Positions 1 through 7,576 of a stretch of 64,000 nucleotides of DNA are shown here, piece by piece. Both the position numbers and the translations under genes were made by a program. Source of the stretch: Cytophagales bacterium (GTDB lineage Bacteria; Bacteroidota; Bacteroidia; Cytophagales; Spirosomataceae); contig JAAFJE010000008.1 in assembly GCA_013298025.1 (NCBI GenBank), positions 124,001 through 188,000 of the forward strand, read 5' to 3'. Position 1 is the first letter of the stretch; each line of letters opens with the position of its first letter. The notes beneath the pieces are model-generated. The model was not told the DNA's origin. It did not search any database and was given only the letters and a program-made list of their open reading frames with translations.

Positions 1-21
1 AGTAGTGCTTGAAACAAGGAT

Positions 22-60
22 AGTATGAGTTGATAGGTTTCTATTAACTCATACTTTTTT
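22..60 (+). terminator. Intrinsic terminator of an upstream off-window gene
   Basis: A 15-bp stem (22-36 with 41-55, one G-T wobble) closes a GTTT loop and is followed directly by a run of T (56-60). It must serve a plus-strand gene that ends before the window. Confidence 0.8.
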
Positions 61-116
61 GTATATAGTATCCCAACCATAAATTTTGGTTTAATGCTTA
101 AATACTTCTGATAAAG

Positions 117-623
117 ATGTTGTCCAAAATAATTATAGGTATGCTGGGCTTGCTGTCGCCATTGTATATGGTTGCACAACAGCCTAATAAAGATTATCCT
201 AAAACGACGGGATACATGAGCATTGTTCACCCTATCGTTACTGCATATACCAACGAAACGGTCTATAATTTCACTAATGATTATACAGTGGGGTTTCCCG
301 TAGGGATTAATATTTTAAAAAGTGATAAATTAGGATTTAGCTTTGAAATAACACCTTTTATCAAAGCTAATGCCACAACGAGCCTGATGAGTAACTTGTT
401 ATTTCATCCGGGTGTAATTCTGCGTTTTCCTAAAGGGGTAAGCGTAAATAATCGGCTTGCTTTTGAAACGAGCGGACGGTTTGGTTATACCTTGGTACTC
501 AGCAAAGTTGTGGCTAAAACGGCTCAACATAATTTCTTTGTCGCTATGCCTTTTCCCTTGCGTTGGGGAAACAATAAAGCCTTCTCTGCGGGTGTGGGCC
601 TACAAGCGGGTATTACATTCTAA
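117..623 (+). CDS. Exported hypothetical protein, probably a small outer-membrane beta-barrel
   Basis: 168 residues. An N-terminal signal peptide (about residues 1-20, ending VAQQ) is visible, and the rest alternates polar and aromatic/hydrophobic residues, with strand-like segments ending in a typical barrel C-terminus (GLQAGITF). I do not recognise a named family. It stands alone between an upstream terminator and the phosphatase gene, 80 nt away. Role as a small barrel protein is inference from composition; no catalytic motif is seen. Confidence 0.75.
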   Translation: MLSKIIIGMLGLLSPLYMVAQQPNKDYPKTTGYMSIVHPIVTAYTNETVYNFTNDYTVGFPVGINILKSDKLGFSFEITPFIKANATTSLMSNLLFHPGVILRFPKGVSVNNRLAFETSGRFGYTLVLSKVVAKTAQHNFFVAMPFPLRWGNNKAFSAGVGLQAGITF

Positions 624-703
624 ATCTCAATAATAGGCGATAGTGCTAATTTTGGGCAGCACTGCCTCTTGTTCATATAGATAATCATTTAAACTAATCG
701 TTT

Positions 704-1513
704 ATGAAACAATTATTAATTGTACTTTTTGTCTTTGTGGTGCTGCCTAGTATGGCACAAGATAGTGCCTTGGTTTTTCATCCCAAGCGTTTGATAACGC
801 TTGAAGGAGGCAGCAATTTTCGTGATTTGGGTGGGTATCCTGCTGGTCGCAAACACGTTAAATGGGGTAAGATTTTTCGGTCAGCCGATATTAGTAAGTT
901 AACAGACAATGACTTAACAAAGTTATCGCAGTTGCACCTTGCTGTGGTTTGTGATTTACGAGGGCCAGATGAAGTAAAAAATGGCCCAGATAAAATACCA
1001 AGCCAGACCCGTTACCTCAATTTGCCTGCTGGAAGCGAACAATTAAAAATCAATCCGAATTTCAACCAAATTAATGCAGATTCGATGATGCGTAGTATTT
1101 ATGCCCAAACATCCTATCTAAAAGCCAAGTATAGGCCGATGTTTGACGAAATGCTGCAAATGCCAACAGACCAAGCATTGATGTTTCATTGTACTGCTGG
1201 AAAAGACCGTACTGGTATCGGGGCGGCATTGATATTGTCGGCTTTGGGCGTTGACAAAAAGTATATCATTGCCGACTACACGGCTACAGATGTATTTTGG
1301 AAACTTACACGTGAGAAAATGTTACAAGCAATGGCTTCAAGAGGAGGAAATCCTGAGAAGCTAAGAGCATTACTGGAAGCTCAACCAGCCTATATTCAAT
1401 CATTTTTTGATACGATTGATAAAAACTTTGGTTCTATGGACAACTTTTTGCACCAAGAATTGGGTTTGTCAAATACGCAATTGAAAAAGCTTAAAAAACA
1501 GTATTTACAATAG
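704..1513 (+). CDS. Exported tyrosine-protein phosphatase (Y_phosphatase3 / DSP-like)
   Basis: 269 residues. Signal peptide at 1-19 (ending SMAQ), then a tyrosine/dual-specificity phosphatase domain. The P-loop HCTAGKDRTG (residues 162-171) gives the nucleophile Cys163 and phosphate-binding Arg169; the N-terminal NFRDLGG motif (about 39-45) is typical of the family. The family hydrolyses phosphotyrosine or phosphoinositide monoesters; here it would act in the periplasm, and the substrate is unknown. A TAATTTTG box at 647-654 matches the Bacteroidota -7 element, about 50 nt before the start. The gene is followed by its own terminator, so it is probably monocistronic. Confidence 0.9.
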   Translation: MKQLLIVLFVFVVLPSMAQDSALVFHPKRLITLEGGSNFRDLGGYPAGRKHVKWGKIFRSADISKLTDNDLTKLSQLHLAVVCDLRGPDEVKNGPDKIPSQTRYLNLPAGSEQLKINPNFNQINADSMMRSIYAQTSYLKAKYRPMFDEMLQMPTDQALMFHCTAGKDRTGIGAALILSALGVDKKYIIADYTATDVFWKLTREKMLQAMASRGGNPEKLRALLEAQPAYIQSFFDTIDKNFGSMDNFLHQELGLSNTQLKKLKKQYLQ

Positions 1514-1518
1514 CTGTC

Positions 1519-1572
1519 ATGGCAATGCGTGAATACGACGAAGAATTGTAGCAATCACGCATTGCCATTTTT
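1519..1572 (+). terminator. Rho-independent terminator after the phosphatase gene
   Basis: A 14-bp perfect stem (1519-1532 with 1555-1568) with a 22-nt loop is followed by a short T run (1568-1572), six bases after the phosphatase stop codon. Confidence 0.8.
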
Positions 1573-1608
1573 AACATTAGAAGAATAGACAAAATGCCTT
1601 TATTTTAC

Positions 1609-1818
1609 TCAAAATGTTTTAATTTTAAACGTAATATTTACACCACAATTTTCGCAGTAAATAACACTGTTGTCATCTACAACAAAGGTTTGTAAGTCAA
1701 TGCCAAGTTCATCAGAAAGGTTCGTTTCACAAACGGGACAATTGATGGAATCGCACATGGCAAGCTTGATGGGCGGAGGAATAGCCGAGGCTATTTCTAT
1801 CGTATAGTTTTCTAGCAT
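1609..1818 (-). CDS. Small zinc-ribbon-like protein
   Basis: 69 residues with two Cys pairs (CPVC near residue 28, CENC near residue 55), the spacing of a zinc ribbon. The part between the pairs is short and acidic. It starts inside the 3' end of the DUF3883 gene (7-bp overlap), so the two are very likely co-transcribed and co-translated. The family is not recognised. The pairing of a zinc ribbon with a nuclease-like protein suggests a nucleic-acid-related job, but that is inference. Confidence 0.7.
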   Translation of the reverse strand: MLENYTIEIASAIPPPIKLAMCDSINCPVCETNLSDELGIDLQTFVVDDNSVIYCENCGVNITFKIKTF

Positions 1819-2576
1819 ATAGCTGATATGTACTCCTTAGATTCTTTAGATTTAATAATTTCTTCCTTAAATTTTAAGTTTTTTAGTGGATTTTCTATGG
1901 GTAAAAGCCTTGGTAATTCATCTAAATTCAACACCAACGTAATGATATAATCGTCTTGGTATTCTTGGGCTTTCAAGTATTCCTTTTCGGTTAATCTAAA
2001 TGTACCTTTGGATGCTCTGATTCCTTTGATTTCCGCCAAAAATGACTTTTCATCAACATTAATTTGAAAATCGTACCCATCGCCATACAAACGGGCATCT
2101 TCAAGATTTCCATTTTTAAATAGAGCAATCGAACGATAATGATTCATAAAATACAATTCTGCTTCTAAGCCCGTTTCTTGTAATTTTTTAAACCTTGATT
2201 TTACAATAGGTTTTACGTCAACAAAAATATTTTCTATCTTAAAGTTTTCTTTCAAAAAAAGCTTAACAATATTGGCGTATCCAACAGCATTTTCATTGCC
2301 AAACAGGTTGTCTATCAGCAGTTTTCTGTGCATGTACGCCTCTCCTTTTTGCCACCAACCTTTTCTCGCATTATCAAAAAAAGGGTCAAATAAATCCATG
2401 CGATTTTTGACCACACTTCCTGTTTCTACGATATTTAATTCAACAAAATGTTCAAAAAAGGCAGTTTTTGTATGAAAGCCAAATTGTTTGATAAATTCAT
2501 TGTCAAATTTAGCTAAACCATATCCTAATAAGTTGAGAAGCTCATAGTTTTCGTGCTTAGTTCCTTTGTTATTCAT
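1812..2576 (-). CDS. DUF3883 (NO VEIN C-terminal) domain protein, PD-(D/E)XK-like
   Basis: 254 residues without a signal peptide. The C-terminal half carries the DUF3883 pattern: GDGYDFQIN, then FLAEIKGIRASKGTFRLT and a following helix with KAQEYQDDY. The D...ExK arrangement (Asp in GYDFQ, Glu-Ile-Lys in AEIKG) is the signature of a PD-(D/E)XK-type nuclease fold. Proteins with this domain are often found with helicases, restriction systems and other defence genes. The N-terminal 140 residues are not recognised. The gene overlaps the downstream zinc-ribbon gene by 7 bp. Nuclease activity is inferred from the motif only. Confidence 0.75.
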   Translation of the reverse strand: MNNKGTKHENYELLNLLGYGLAKFDNEFIKQFGFHTKTAFFEHFVELNIVETGSVVKNRMDLFDPFFDNARKGWWQKGEAYMHRKLLIDNLFGNENAVGYANIVKLFLKENFKIENIFVDVKPIVKSRFKKLQETGLEAELYFMNHYRSIALFKNGNLEDARLYGDGYDFQINVDEKSFLAEIKGIRASKGTFRLTEKEYLKAQEYQDDYIITLVLNLDELPRLLPIENPLKNLKFKEEIIKSKESKEYISAIC

Positions 2577-2753
2577 CTATGAAATAAAGTGTTTATAGGG
2601 TTGAAAATCAGTGTACTGGTGTATGTTACTTGTACGTCGCAAATTAACAATTAAAATTCAGATGAGAGGGGATTTTACCAAATTTGAGTAAAAAACACGC
2701 TTCAAAGCCTTTCTGTACTTGAACATTCTTCCAAACCTTCAACTATTTTAACT

Positions 2754-4154
2754 ATGGCTGATAATTCAAGTACAAAGCTCAACCGACGGGGCTTTATGAG
2801 TCTGGCTTTGCAAGGGGCTGCTGCTTCTACGCTGGTGGCCAAAGGCTTTCCAAGCATTGTGCCGGCTTCTGTTTTGGGTAAAAATGCACCGAGCAACCGC
2901 ATCAATATTGCGGCTATTGGTACGGGGCGTATTTCTCGTGGGCATGATATGCCAGGTGTTTGGAAATACGACAATGCCCAAATTATGGCCGTTTGCGATG
3001 TGGACAGCCTGCGGGCCGATGCCGCCAAGCAGTTGGTCAATAAGTATTATTCCGACAAAACAGGCAAAGCCTTCGACGGCGTAAAAGTTTATACAGATTA
3101 CAGAGAATTGTTGTTGAATAAAGACATTGATGCCGTATTGGTGAGTACACCAGACCACTGGCACGCCCCCATTGTAGTGAATGCCGTGCGAGCAGGAAAA
3201 GATGTATATATGCAAAAACCTGCTTCGTTGACTATTGCCGAAGGACGCATGATGGCCGATGCCGTGCGAAAAACCAAACGAATTGTCCAAGTAGGAAGCC
3301 AACAACGCTCTAGCTGGCAGTTTCGCTATGCGGCAGAGTTGGTACGCAACGGGCGGATTGGCGAACTGAAAAGGGTGTATGTGGGCCTACCCGGCGACCC
3401 TTCGGGCAATGACGAGCCTCAAATGCCCATCCCGACAAACCTTAATTATGATATGTGGCTGGGTACAACGCCCGAAGTGTATTATACCGAAAAGCGTGTC
3501 CATCCGCAAAGTGGCTTCGACCGTCCGGGTTGGTTGCGTTGCGAGCAGTTTGGAGCAGGTATGATTACGGGTTGGGGTTCGCATCATATCGACTGTGCTC
3601 ACTGGGCCATGAATACCGAACATACCGGCCCCGTTGAAATTTGGGGGAAAGCCGATTTTCCGAAAAGTGGACTGTGGGATGTACACGGCATTTTCAGAAC
3701 AGAAGCCCTGTATGCCAACGGCGTACAAATGACGGTATCGAACGAAATACCCAATGGCATTCGTTTTGAAGGCACAGAAGGCTGGATTTTTGTATCGAGA
3801 GGCGATGCCGCCGTAACAAGCAGCGACCCAACCGCCAAACAACAAGCCGCCAAAGCCCTCGATGCCAGTAACCCTGCTTTGTTAACCTCCGTTATTGCTC
3901 CGACCGAAATCCATTTGACAGAAAGCAAAGACCATCATGGCAACTGGCTCGAAAGCATTATTAGTCGCAAAGACCCCATTGCTCCCGCCGAAATTGGGCA
4001 TCGCTCTTGTTCGGCTTGTTTGTTGCATCACGCCGCCATGAAGCTCAACCGAAAACTTTACTGGAATCCTGCCAAAGAGCAGTTTATCAACGACCCCGAA
4101 GCAAACAAATTACTGGCTCGTCCGCAACGAGCGGCGTATGCCATCAAAGCCTAA
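2754..4154 (+). CDS. Gfo/Idh/MocA family oxidoreductase, Tat-exported
   Basis: 466 residues. The N-terminus has a twin-arginine motif (NRRGFMSLAL) and a hydrophobic stretch, so the protein is likely exported folded with its NAD(P) cofactor. The Rossmann fold starts at about residue 47 (INIAAIGTGRISRGHD) and the family motif DHWHAPI followed by the EKP-like segment QKPASL is present; the second half is the alpha/beta dimerisation domain. Such enzymes oxidise or reduce sugar hydroxyls, often at C3 of glycosides in Bacteroidota. It is the first of three oxidoreductase genes in a row; the next starts 29 nt downstream, which suggests an operon. Substrate unknown. Confidence 0.9.
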   Translation: MADNSSTKLNRRGFMSLALQGAAASTLVAKGFPSIVPASVLGKNAPSNRINIAAIGTGRISRGHDMPGVWKYDNAQIMAVCDVDSLRADAAKQLVNKYYSDKTGKAFDGVKVYTDYRELLLNKDIDAVLVSTPDHWHAPIVVNAVRAGKDVYMQKPASLTIAEGRMMADAVRKTKRIVQVGSQQRSSWQFRYAAELVRNGRIGELKRVYVGLPGDPSGNDEPQMPIPTNLNYDMWLGTTPEVYYTEKRVHPQSGFDRPGWLRCEQFGAGMITGWGSHHIDCAHWAMNTEHTGPVEIWGKADFPKSGLWDVHGIFRTEALYANGVQMTVSNEIPNGIRFEGTEGWIFVSRGDAAVTSSDPTAKQQAAKALDASNPALLTSVIAPTEIHLTESKDHHGNWLESIISRKDPIAPAEIGHRSCSACLLHHAAMKLNRKLYWNPAKEQFINDPEANKLLARPQRAAYAIKA

Positions 4155-4183
4155 AACTGATTTTTTACTCAATTATAACTTTT

Positions 4184-5545
4184 ATGAAAAAAACATCTAT
4201 AGCCTTGTTTTTAGCCTTGCTCGGTGCGAAAAATATGCAGGCCCAAACCAAGTACGATTTCAATCTCATTACCCTCGACCCTGGGCATTTTCATGCGGCA
4301 TTGGTACAGAAAAACCCTTTGCCACAGGTCAATCCGCAAGTACACGTGTATGCCCCTGCTGGTGCCGATTTAGATATGCACTTGGCTCGTATTCAGGGCT
4401 ATAACCAACGGGCGGTGAATCCAACGCAATGGCAAGAGCAGGTTTATACGGGGCAAGATTTTTTTGAAAAAATGTTGCAAGAAAAGGCAGGCAATGTAGT
4501 GGTGATGGCAGGAAATAATGGCAAAAAAACGGATTATATTTTGAAATCCGTAAAAGCTGGCTTGAATGTATTGGCAGATAAACCGATGGCTATCAATGCC
4601 CAACAGTTTACGATGTTGGAAAAAGCCTTTGCCACCGCATCACAAAATAAAGTGCTTTTGTACGACATCATGACCGAACGCTCCGAAATTACAACGCAGT
4701 TGCAAAGAGCCTTTTCGATGTTGCCAGGTGTATTTGGCAAACTACAAAAAGGCACGCCCGACAACCCTGCCGTAACCAAAGAAAGTGTGCATCATTTTTA
4801 TAAATACGTGTCGGGAAGTGTGCTTACTCGCCCGGCTTGGTTCATGGACGTAGCCCAACAAGGCGAAGGCATCGTGGACGTTACGACGCACTTGGTTGAC
4901 CTGATTCAATGGGAGTGTTTTCCTGAGCAAATAATTGATTATAAGAAAGATATACAACTCGGAAAGGTAAAGCGTTGGACAACCGATATGCCTTTGAGCC
5001 AGTTTCAGGCGATAACAAAGCTAAAGGCATTTCCTGCGTATCTCAAAAAAGATGTGGCACAAGATAGCATTTTGAAGGTATATAGCAATGGCGAAATCAA
5101 TTATACCCTCAAGGGCGTTCATGCCAAAGCCTCTGTGATTTGGGCCTATAAAGCCCCCGAAGGCGGCGGCGATACGCACTATTCGATTATGCGTGGCACC
5201 AAGGCAAACCTGATTATCAAACAAGGAGCAGAACAGCAATACAAGCCAGTATTGTACATTGAGCCACAAAAAATGACGGATGACTACAAGCAAGCAGTGT
5301 ATCAGGCGTTGGCTGTAGTGCAAAAGCAATTTCCAGGTATTGGCATAGAAGAAACAGCTAAGGGCTGGAAAGTGACAGTGCCAGAAAAATACAACGATGG
5401 TCACGAAGCCCATTTTGGTATTGTGGCTTCTCGCTATTTCGATTACCTCAAACAAGGCAAATTGCCTGTGTGGGAAGTACCGAATATGTTGGCAAAATAT
5501 TACACCACAACCCAAGCCTTAAAAAAAGCCTTGAAAAATAAATAA
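4184..5545 (+). CDS. Gfo/Idh/MocA-like protein with putative oxidoreductase C-terminal domain
   Basis: 453 residues from ATG 4184. The frame is open further upstream to 4007, but that part overlaps the previous gene, and a clean signal peptide (MKKTSIALFLALL...MQAQ) begins at 4184. The N-terminal Rossmann-like part has VVMAGNNGKK and ADKPMAI (the EKP-like lysine segment); the second half fits the oxidoreductase C-terminal family often annotated as Oxidoreduct_C. Unlike its two neighbours it uses a Sec-type signal peptide, not Tat. It lies 29 nt after the upstream oxidoreductase. Likely a periplasmic sugar oxidoreductase; substrate unknown. Confidence 0.85.
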   Translation: MKKTSIALFLALLGAKNMQAQTKYDFNLITLDPGHFHAALVQKNPLPQVNPQVHVYAPAGADLDMHLARIQGYNQRAVNPTQWQEQVYTGQDFFEKMLQEKAGNVVVMAGNNGKKTDYILKSVKAGLNVLADKPMAINAQQFTMLEKAFATASQNKVLLYDIMTERSEITTQLQRAFSMLPGVFGKLQKGTPDNPAVTKESVHHFYKYVSGSVLTRPAWFMDVAQQGEGIVDVTTHLVDLIQWECFPEQIIDYKKDIQLGKVKRWTTDMPLSQFQAITKLKAFPAYLKKDVAQDSILKVYSNGEINYTLKGVHAKASVIWAYKAPEGGGDTHYSIMRGTKANLIIKQGAEQQYKPVLYIEPQKMTDDYKQAVYQALAVVQKQFPGIGIEETAKGWKVTVPEKYNDGHEAHFGIVASRYFDYLKQGKLPVWEVPNMLAKYYTTTQALKKALKNK

Positions 5546-5553
5546 CCCCGTAG

Positions 5554-5574
5554 AGACGTTGCACTGCAACGTCT
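5554..5574. repeat. Perfect inverted repeat with degenerate half-copies nearby
   Basis: AGACGTTGCA / TGCAACGTCT around a single C. A half copy (CGCAACGTCTAA) follows at 5599-5610 and a weaker one (ACGCAACGCATAAT) near 5724-5737. Such GACGTTGC palindromes look like small dispersed intergenic repeats rather than a terminator, as no T run follows. Confidence 0.55.
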
Positions 5575-5619
5575 AATTTAATTTATTTAATACGCACCGC
5601 AACGTCTAACTTAGGTATT

Positions 5620-5654
5620 AATGCAAAATTGTGAATTGTCAATTGTGAGTTAGT
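5620..5654 (+). repeat. 35-bp dispersed intergenic repeat, copy 1
   Basis: Matches the reverse complement of 24414-24448 at 32 of 35 positions. The core contains GTGAATTG and CAATTGTGA, itself a short direct/inverted pattern. Both copies are intergenic. Confidence 0.7.
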
Positions 5655-5695
5655 GTTTTAATTTTCAGTGATTTATGATTCATTTTAATCAAAAA

Positions 5696-5703
5696 TAAAT
5701 TTG
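5696..5703 (+). promoter_or_regulatory. Possible -7 box (TAAATTTG) of the third oxidoreductase gene
   Basis: Matches the Bacteroidota consensus TAnnTTTG, 80 nt before the start codon at 5783. No TTG at the expected -33 spacing was found, so this is tentative. Confidence 0.4.
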
Positions 5704-5782
5704 CACGATTACTTTAATTCGTACACGCAACGCATAATTTAAGTTGTACCACAACCTCCGATTACAATTAATAAACAAAACG

Positions 5783-6928
5783 ATGAAATCACAAAGAAGA
5801 GATTTTCTTAAAAATACCCTTTCTTCCGCCGCTGGTTTGGTGGTAGGAACAAGTGCCGTGGAGGCAGTAGCGGCAACGCCTGTATTACAAAAATACCAAG
5901 GGCTGTATATTCCTAAAAAAGAGGTGCCAAAAATTAAGTTTGCGGTGATTGGCATGAACCACAACCATATTTACGGACAAGTAGAGGCGGTGATTCGTGG
6001 AGGTGGACAATTGGTAGCGTATTTTGCCAAAGAAGCCGATTTGTTGGCAGCTTTTGGAAAAAAATATCCTGATGCCAAGTTGGCAAAAAGCGAAGAGGAA
6101 ATACTCGAAGATAAATCCATTCAATTGGTATTGAGCTCGGCGATTGCCAATGAAAGAGCACCTTTGGGGGTTCGGGTAATGAAGCATGGCAAAGACTTTA
6201 TGGCCGACAAACCGGGCATTACGACGCTGGCACAATTGGCAGAAGTACGAAAAGTACAAAAAGAAACCAAACGCATTTATTCTGTTTTATTCAGCGAACG
6301 TTTTGAAAACAAGGCAACTATCAAGGCTGGCGAATTGGTGAAAGCTGGAGCCATTGGTAAAGTGGTACAGACCATTGGCTTTGGGCCACACCGCATCAAT
6401 GCCCCCGTGCGACCTGCTTGGTTTTTCAACAAAGAACAATACGGCGGTATTCTTTGCGATATTGGTTCGCACCAATGCGACCAGTTTTTGTACTTTACGG
6501 GTTCTACCGAAGCTGAAGTCATAACGGCACAAGTCAGAAATGTGAATCACCCACAATATCCTAATTTTGAGGACTTTGGCGATGTGATGTTGAGAGGCAA
6601 TGGCGGTACAGGCTATGTACGAGTAGATTGGTTTACGCCCGATGGATTGAACACGTGGGGCGACGGACGTTTGACTATTTTAGGAACAGAAGGCTATATC
6701 GAAATACGTAAAAATATTGACATAGCAGGTAGGGGAGGGGCTAATCATTTGTTTTTGGTGAATAATAAAGAAACCAAATACATCGACTGTAGCCAAGAAG
6801 TATTGCCTTATGGCGAGCAGTTGGTCAACGACATTTTGAATCGTACCGAAACAGCCATGCCACAGGCCCATTGTTTTTTAGCAAGCGAATTATCCATCAA
6901 AGCACAACAGTTGGCCAAAAAAGTGTAG
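5783..6928 (+). CDS. Gfo/Idh/MocA family oxidoreductase, Tat-exported
   Basis: 381 residues from ATG 5783 (an upstream in-frame start at 5744 would add 13 residues without features). A classical Tat signal, QRRDFLKNTLSSAAGLVVG, opens the protein. The Rossmann segment is KIKFAVIGMNHNHIYGQ (about residues 50-66), and the catalytic-lysine motif is ADKPG. A conserved DIGSHQCDQF segment lies in the C-terminal domain, as in sugar dehydrogenases of this superfamily. It is separated from the upstream two oxidoreductases by 237 nt with small repeats, so it may have its own promoter. It probably works on the same sugar in the periplasm; substrate unknown. Confidence 0.9.
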   Translation: MKSQRRDFLKNTLSSAAGLVVGTSAVEAVAATPVLQKYQGLYIPKKEVPKIKFAVIGMNHNHIYGQVEAVIRGGGQLVAYFAKEADLLAAFGKKYPDAKLAKSEEEILEDKSIQLVLSSAIANERAPLGVRVMKHGKDFMADKPGITTLAQLAEVRKVQKETKRIYSVLFSERFENKATIKAGELVKAGAIGKVVQTIGFGPHRINAPVRPAWFFNKEQYGGILCDIGSHQCDQFLYFTGSTEAEVITAQVRNVNHPQYPNFEDFGDVMLRGNGGTGYVRVDWFTPDGLNTWGDGRLTILGTEGYIEIRKNIDIAGRGGANHLFLVNNKETKYIDCSQEVLPYGEQLVNDILNRTETAMPQAHCFLASELSIKAQQLAKKV

Positions 6929-6954
6929 TAGTATAAGGTTGAATTATCAAGCGT

Positions 6955-6982
6955 AAAAGCGAGGCCGAAAAGCCTCGCTTTT
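6955..6982. terminator. Bidirectional terminator between convergent genes
   Basis: An 11-bp stem (6955-6965 with 6972-6982) with loop CGAAAA, flanked by A and T runs on both sides. It sits between the plus-strand oxidoreductase (stop 6928) and the minus-strand gene ending at 6986, so it can serve both. Confidence 0.9.
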
Positions 6983-6985
6983 GTT

Positions 6986-7291
6986 TTAATGGTGCTGATG
7001 CCCGTGGGTAAGATGGTCTAAAAAAGTGGCTACTTCTTTGCTTATACGCAAACTTTTCAGGAAAGTCCAAGGGTAGCGAATAAGCTTGTAGCGAACTTCA
7101 AAGAGGTGTCTATCAACTAACCAACGTTCACCTTTATGACCTACACAAATGTATTTTCGGTAAAAGTGTCCTTCTAAAGGGAAATTTCCTAGGGTATAAA
7201 TGAAAGGCATGTGATTGTCGGTAAATCCGTCTTCATCTCCGGGTTCAAAGAGTTTGGCTTTAACAGTTGCTGTTTTTGGGGTAGTTCTCAT
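6986..7291 (-). CDS. Hypothetical protein, cytoplasmic
   Basis: 101 residues, basic and aromatic-rich, with no signal peptide or membrane segment. It ends in a His-rich tail (HLTHGHQHH) that could bind a metal. No family recognised. The gene is flanked by the bidirectional terminator downstream and a 285-nt gap upstream that contains an AT-rich inverted repeat, so it appears to be a single-gene unit. Confidence 0.7.
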   Translation of the reverse strand: MRTTPKTATVKAKLFEPGDEDGFTDNHMPFIYTLGNFPLEGHFYRKYICVGHKGERWLVDRHLFEVRYKLIRYPWTFLKSLRISKEVATFLDHLTHGHQHH

Positions 7292-7367
7292 GAGTATATT
7301 AATTGAAATTTACTTAGGCAAATGGAGAAAATAGCACATAAACGTGCCATAGAAAGAATGAGAAAAC

Positions 7368-7398
7368 CTTTTCTTAAATTGGATAAATTTAAGAAAAG
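7368..7398. repeat. AT-rich perfect inverted repeat in the 7292-7576 gap
   Basis: CTTTTCTTAAATT and its exact complement are separated by GGATA (13-bp arms). It lies 77 nt upstream of the start of the 101-residue gene and about 180 nt past the end of the serine hydrolase gene. It could be an operator or a weak terminator. Nothing else is seen in the gap. Confidence 0.55.
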
Positions 7399-7576
7399 CA
7401 ACTACAAAAGTTTTAGATAAAACAGTAAATCAAAGAGCAAAGGGCGTGTGTTCGTATTTTTTTGACTGCTTTTAACTCAAAATTTAATAGTAACACTCAA
7501 ATAATATAACAAATATATATCAAATTATTCATACAAAAGTCACATAAAAGATTTTTTTTAGTAAAAAACCCCTACA

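Noticed and set aside
2702-3845. Several long minus-strand frames opposite the first oxidoreductase gene
   Set aside because: They are the antisense of a well-recognised coding sequence, lack protein-like composition and have no domains.
4007-4183. Longer N-terminus for the second oxidoreductase
   Set aside because: It overlaps the previous gene, and the signal peptide begins at 4184.
5021-5515. 164-codon minus-strand frame inside the second oxidoreductase gene
   Set aside because: Antisense shadow of a clear coding sequence with no recognisable features.
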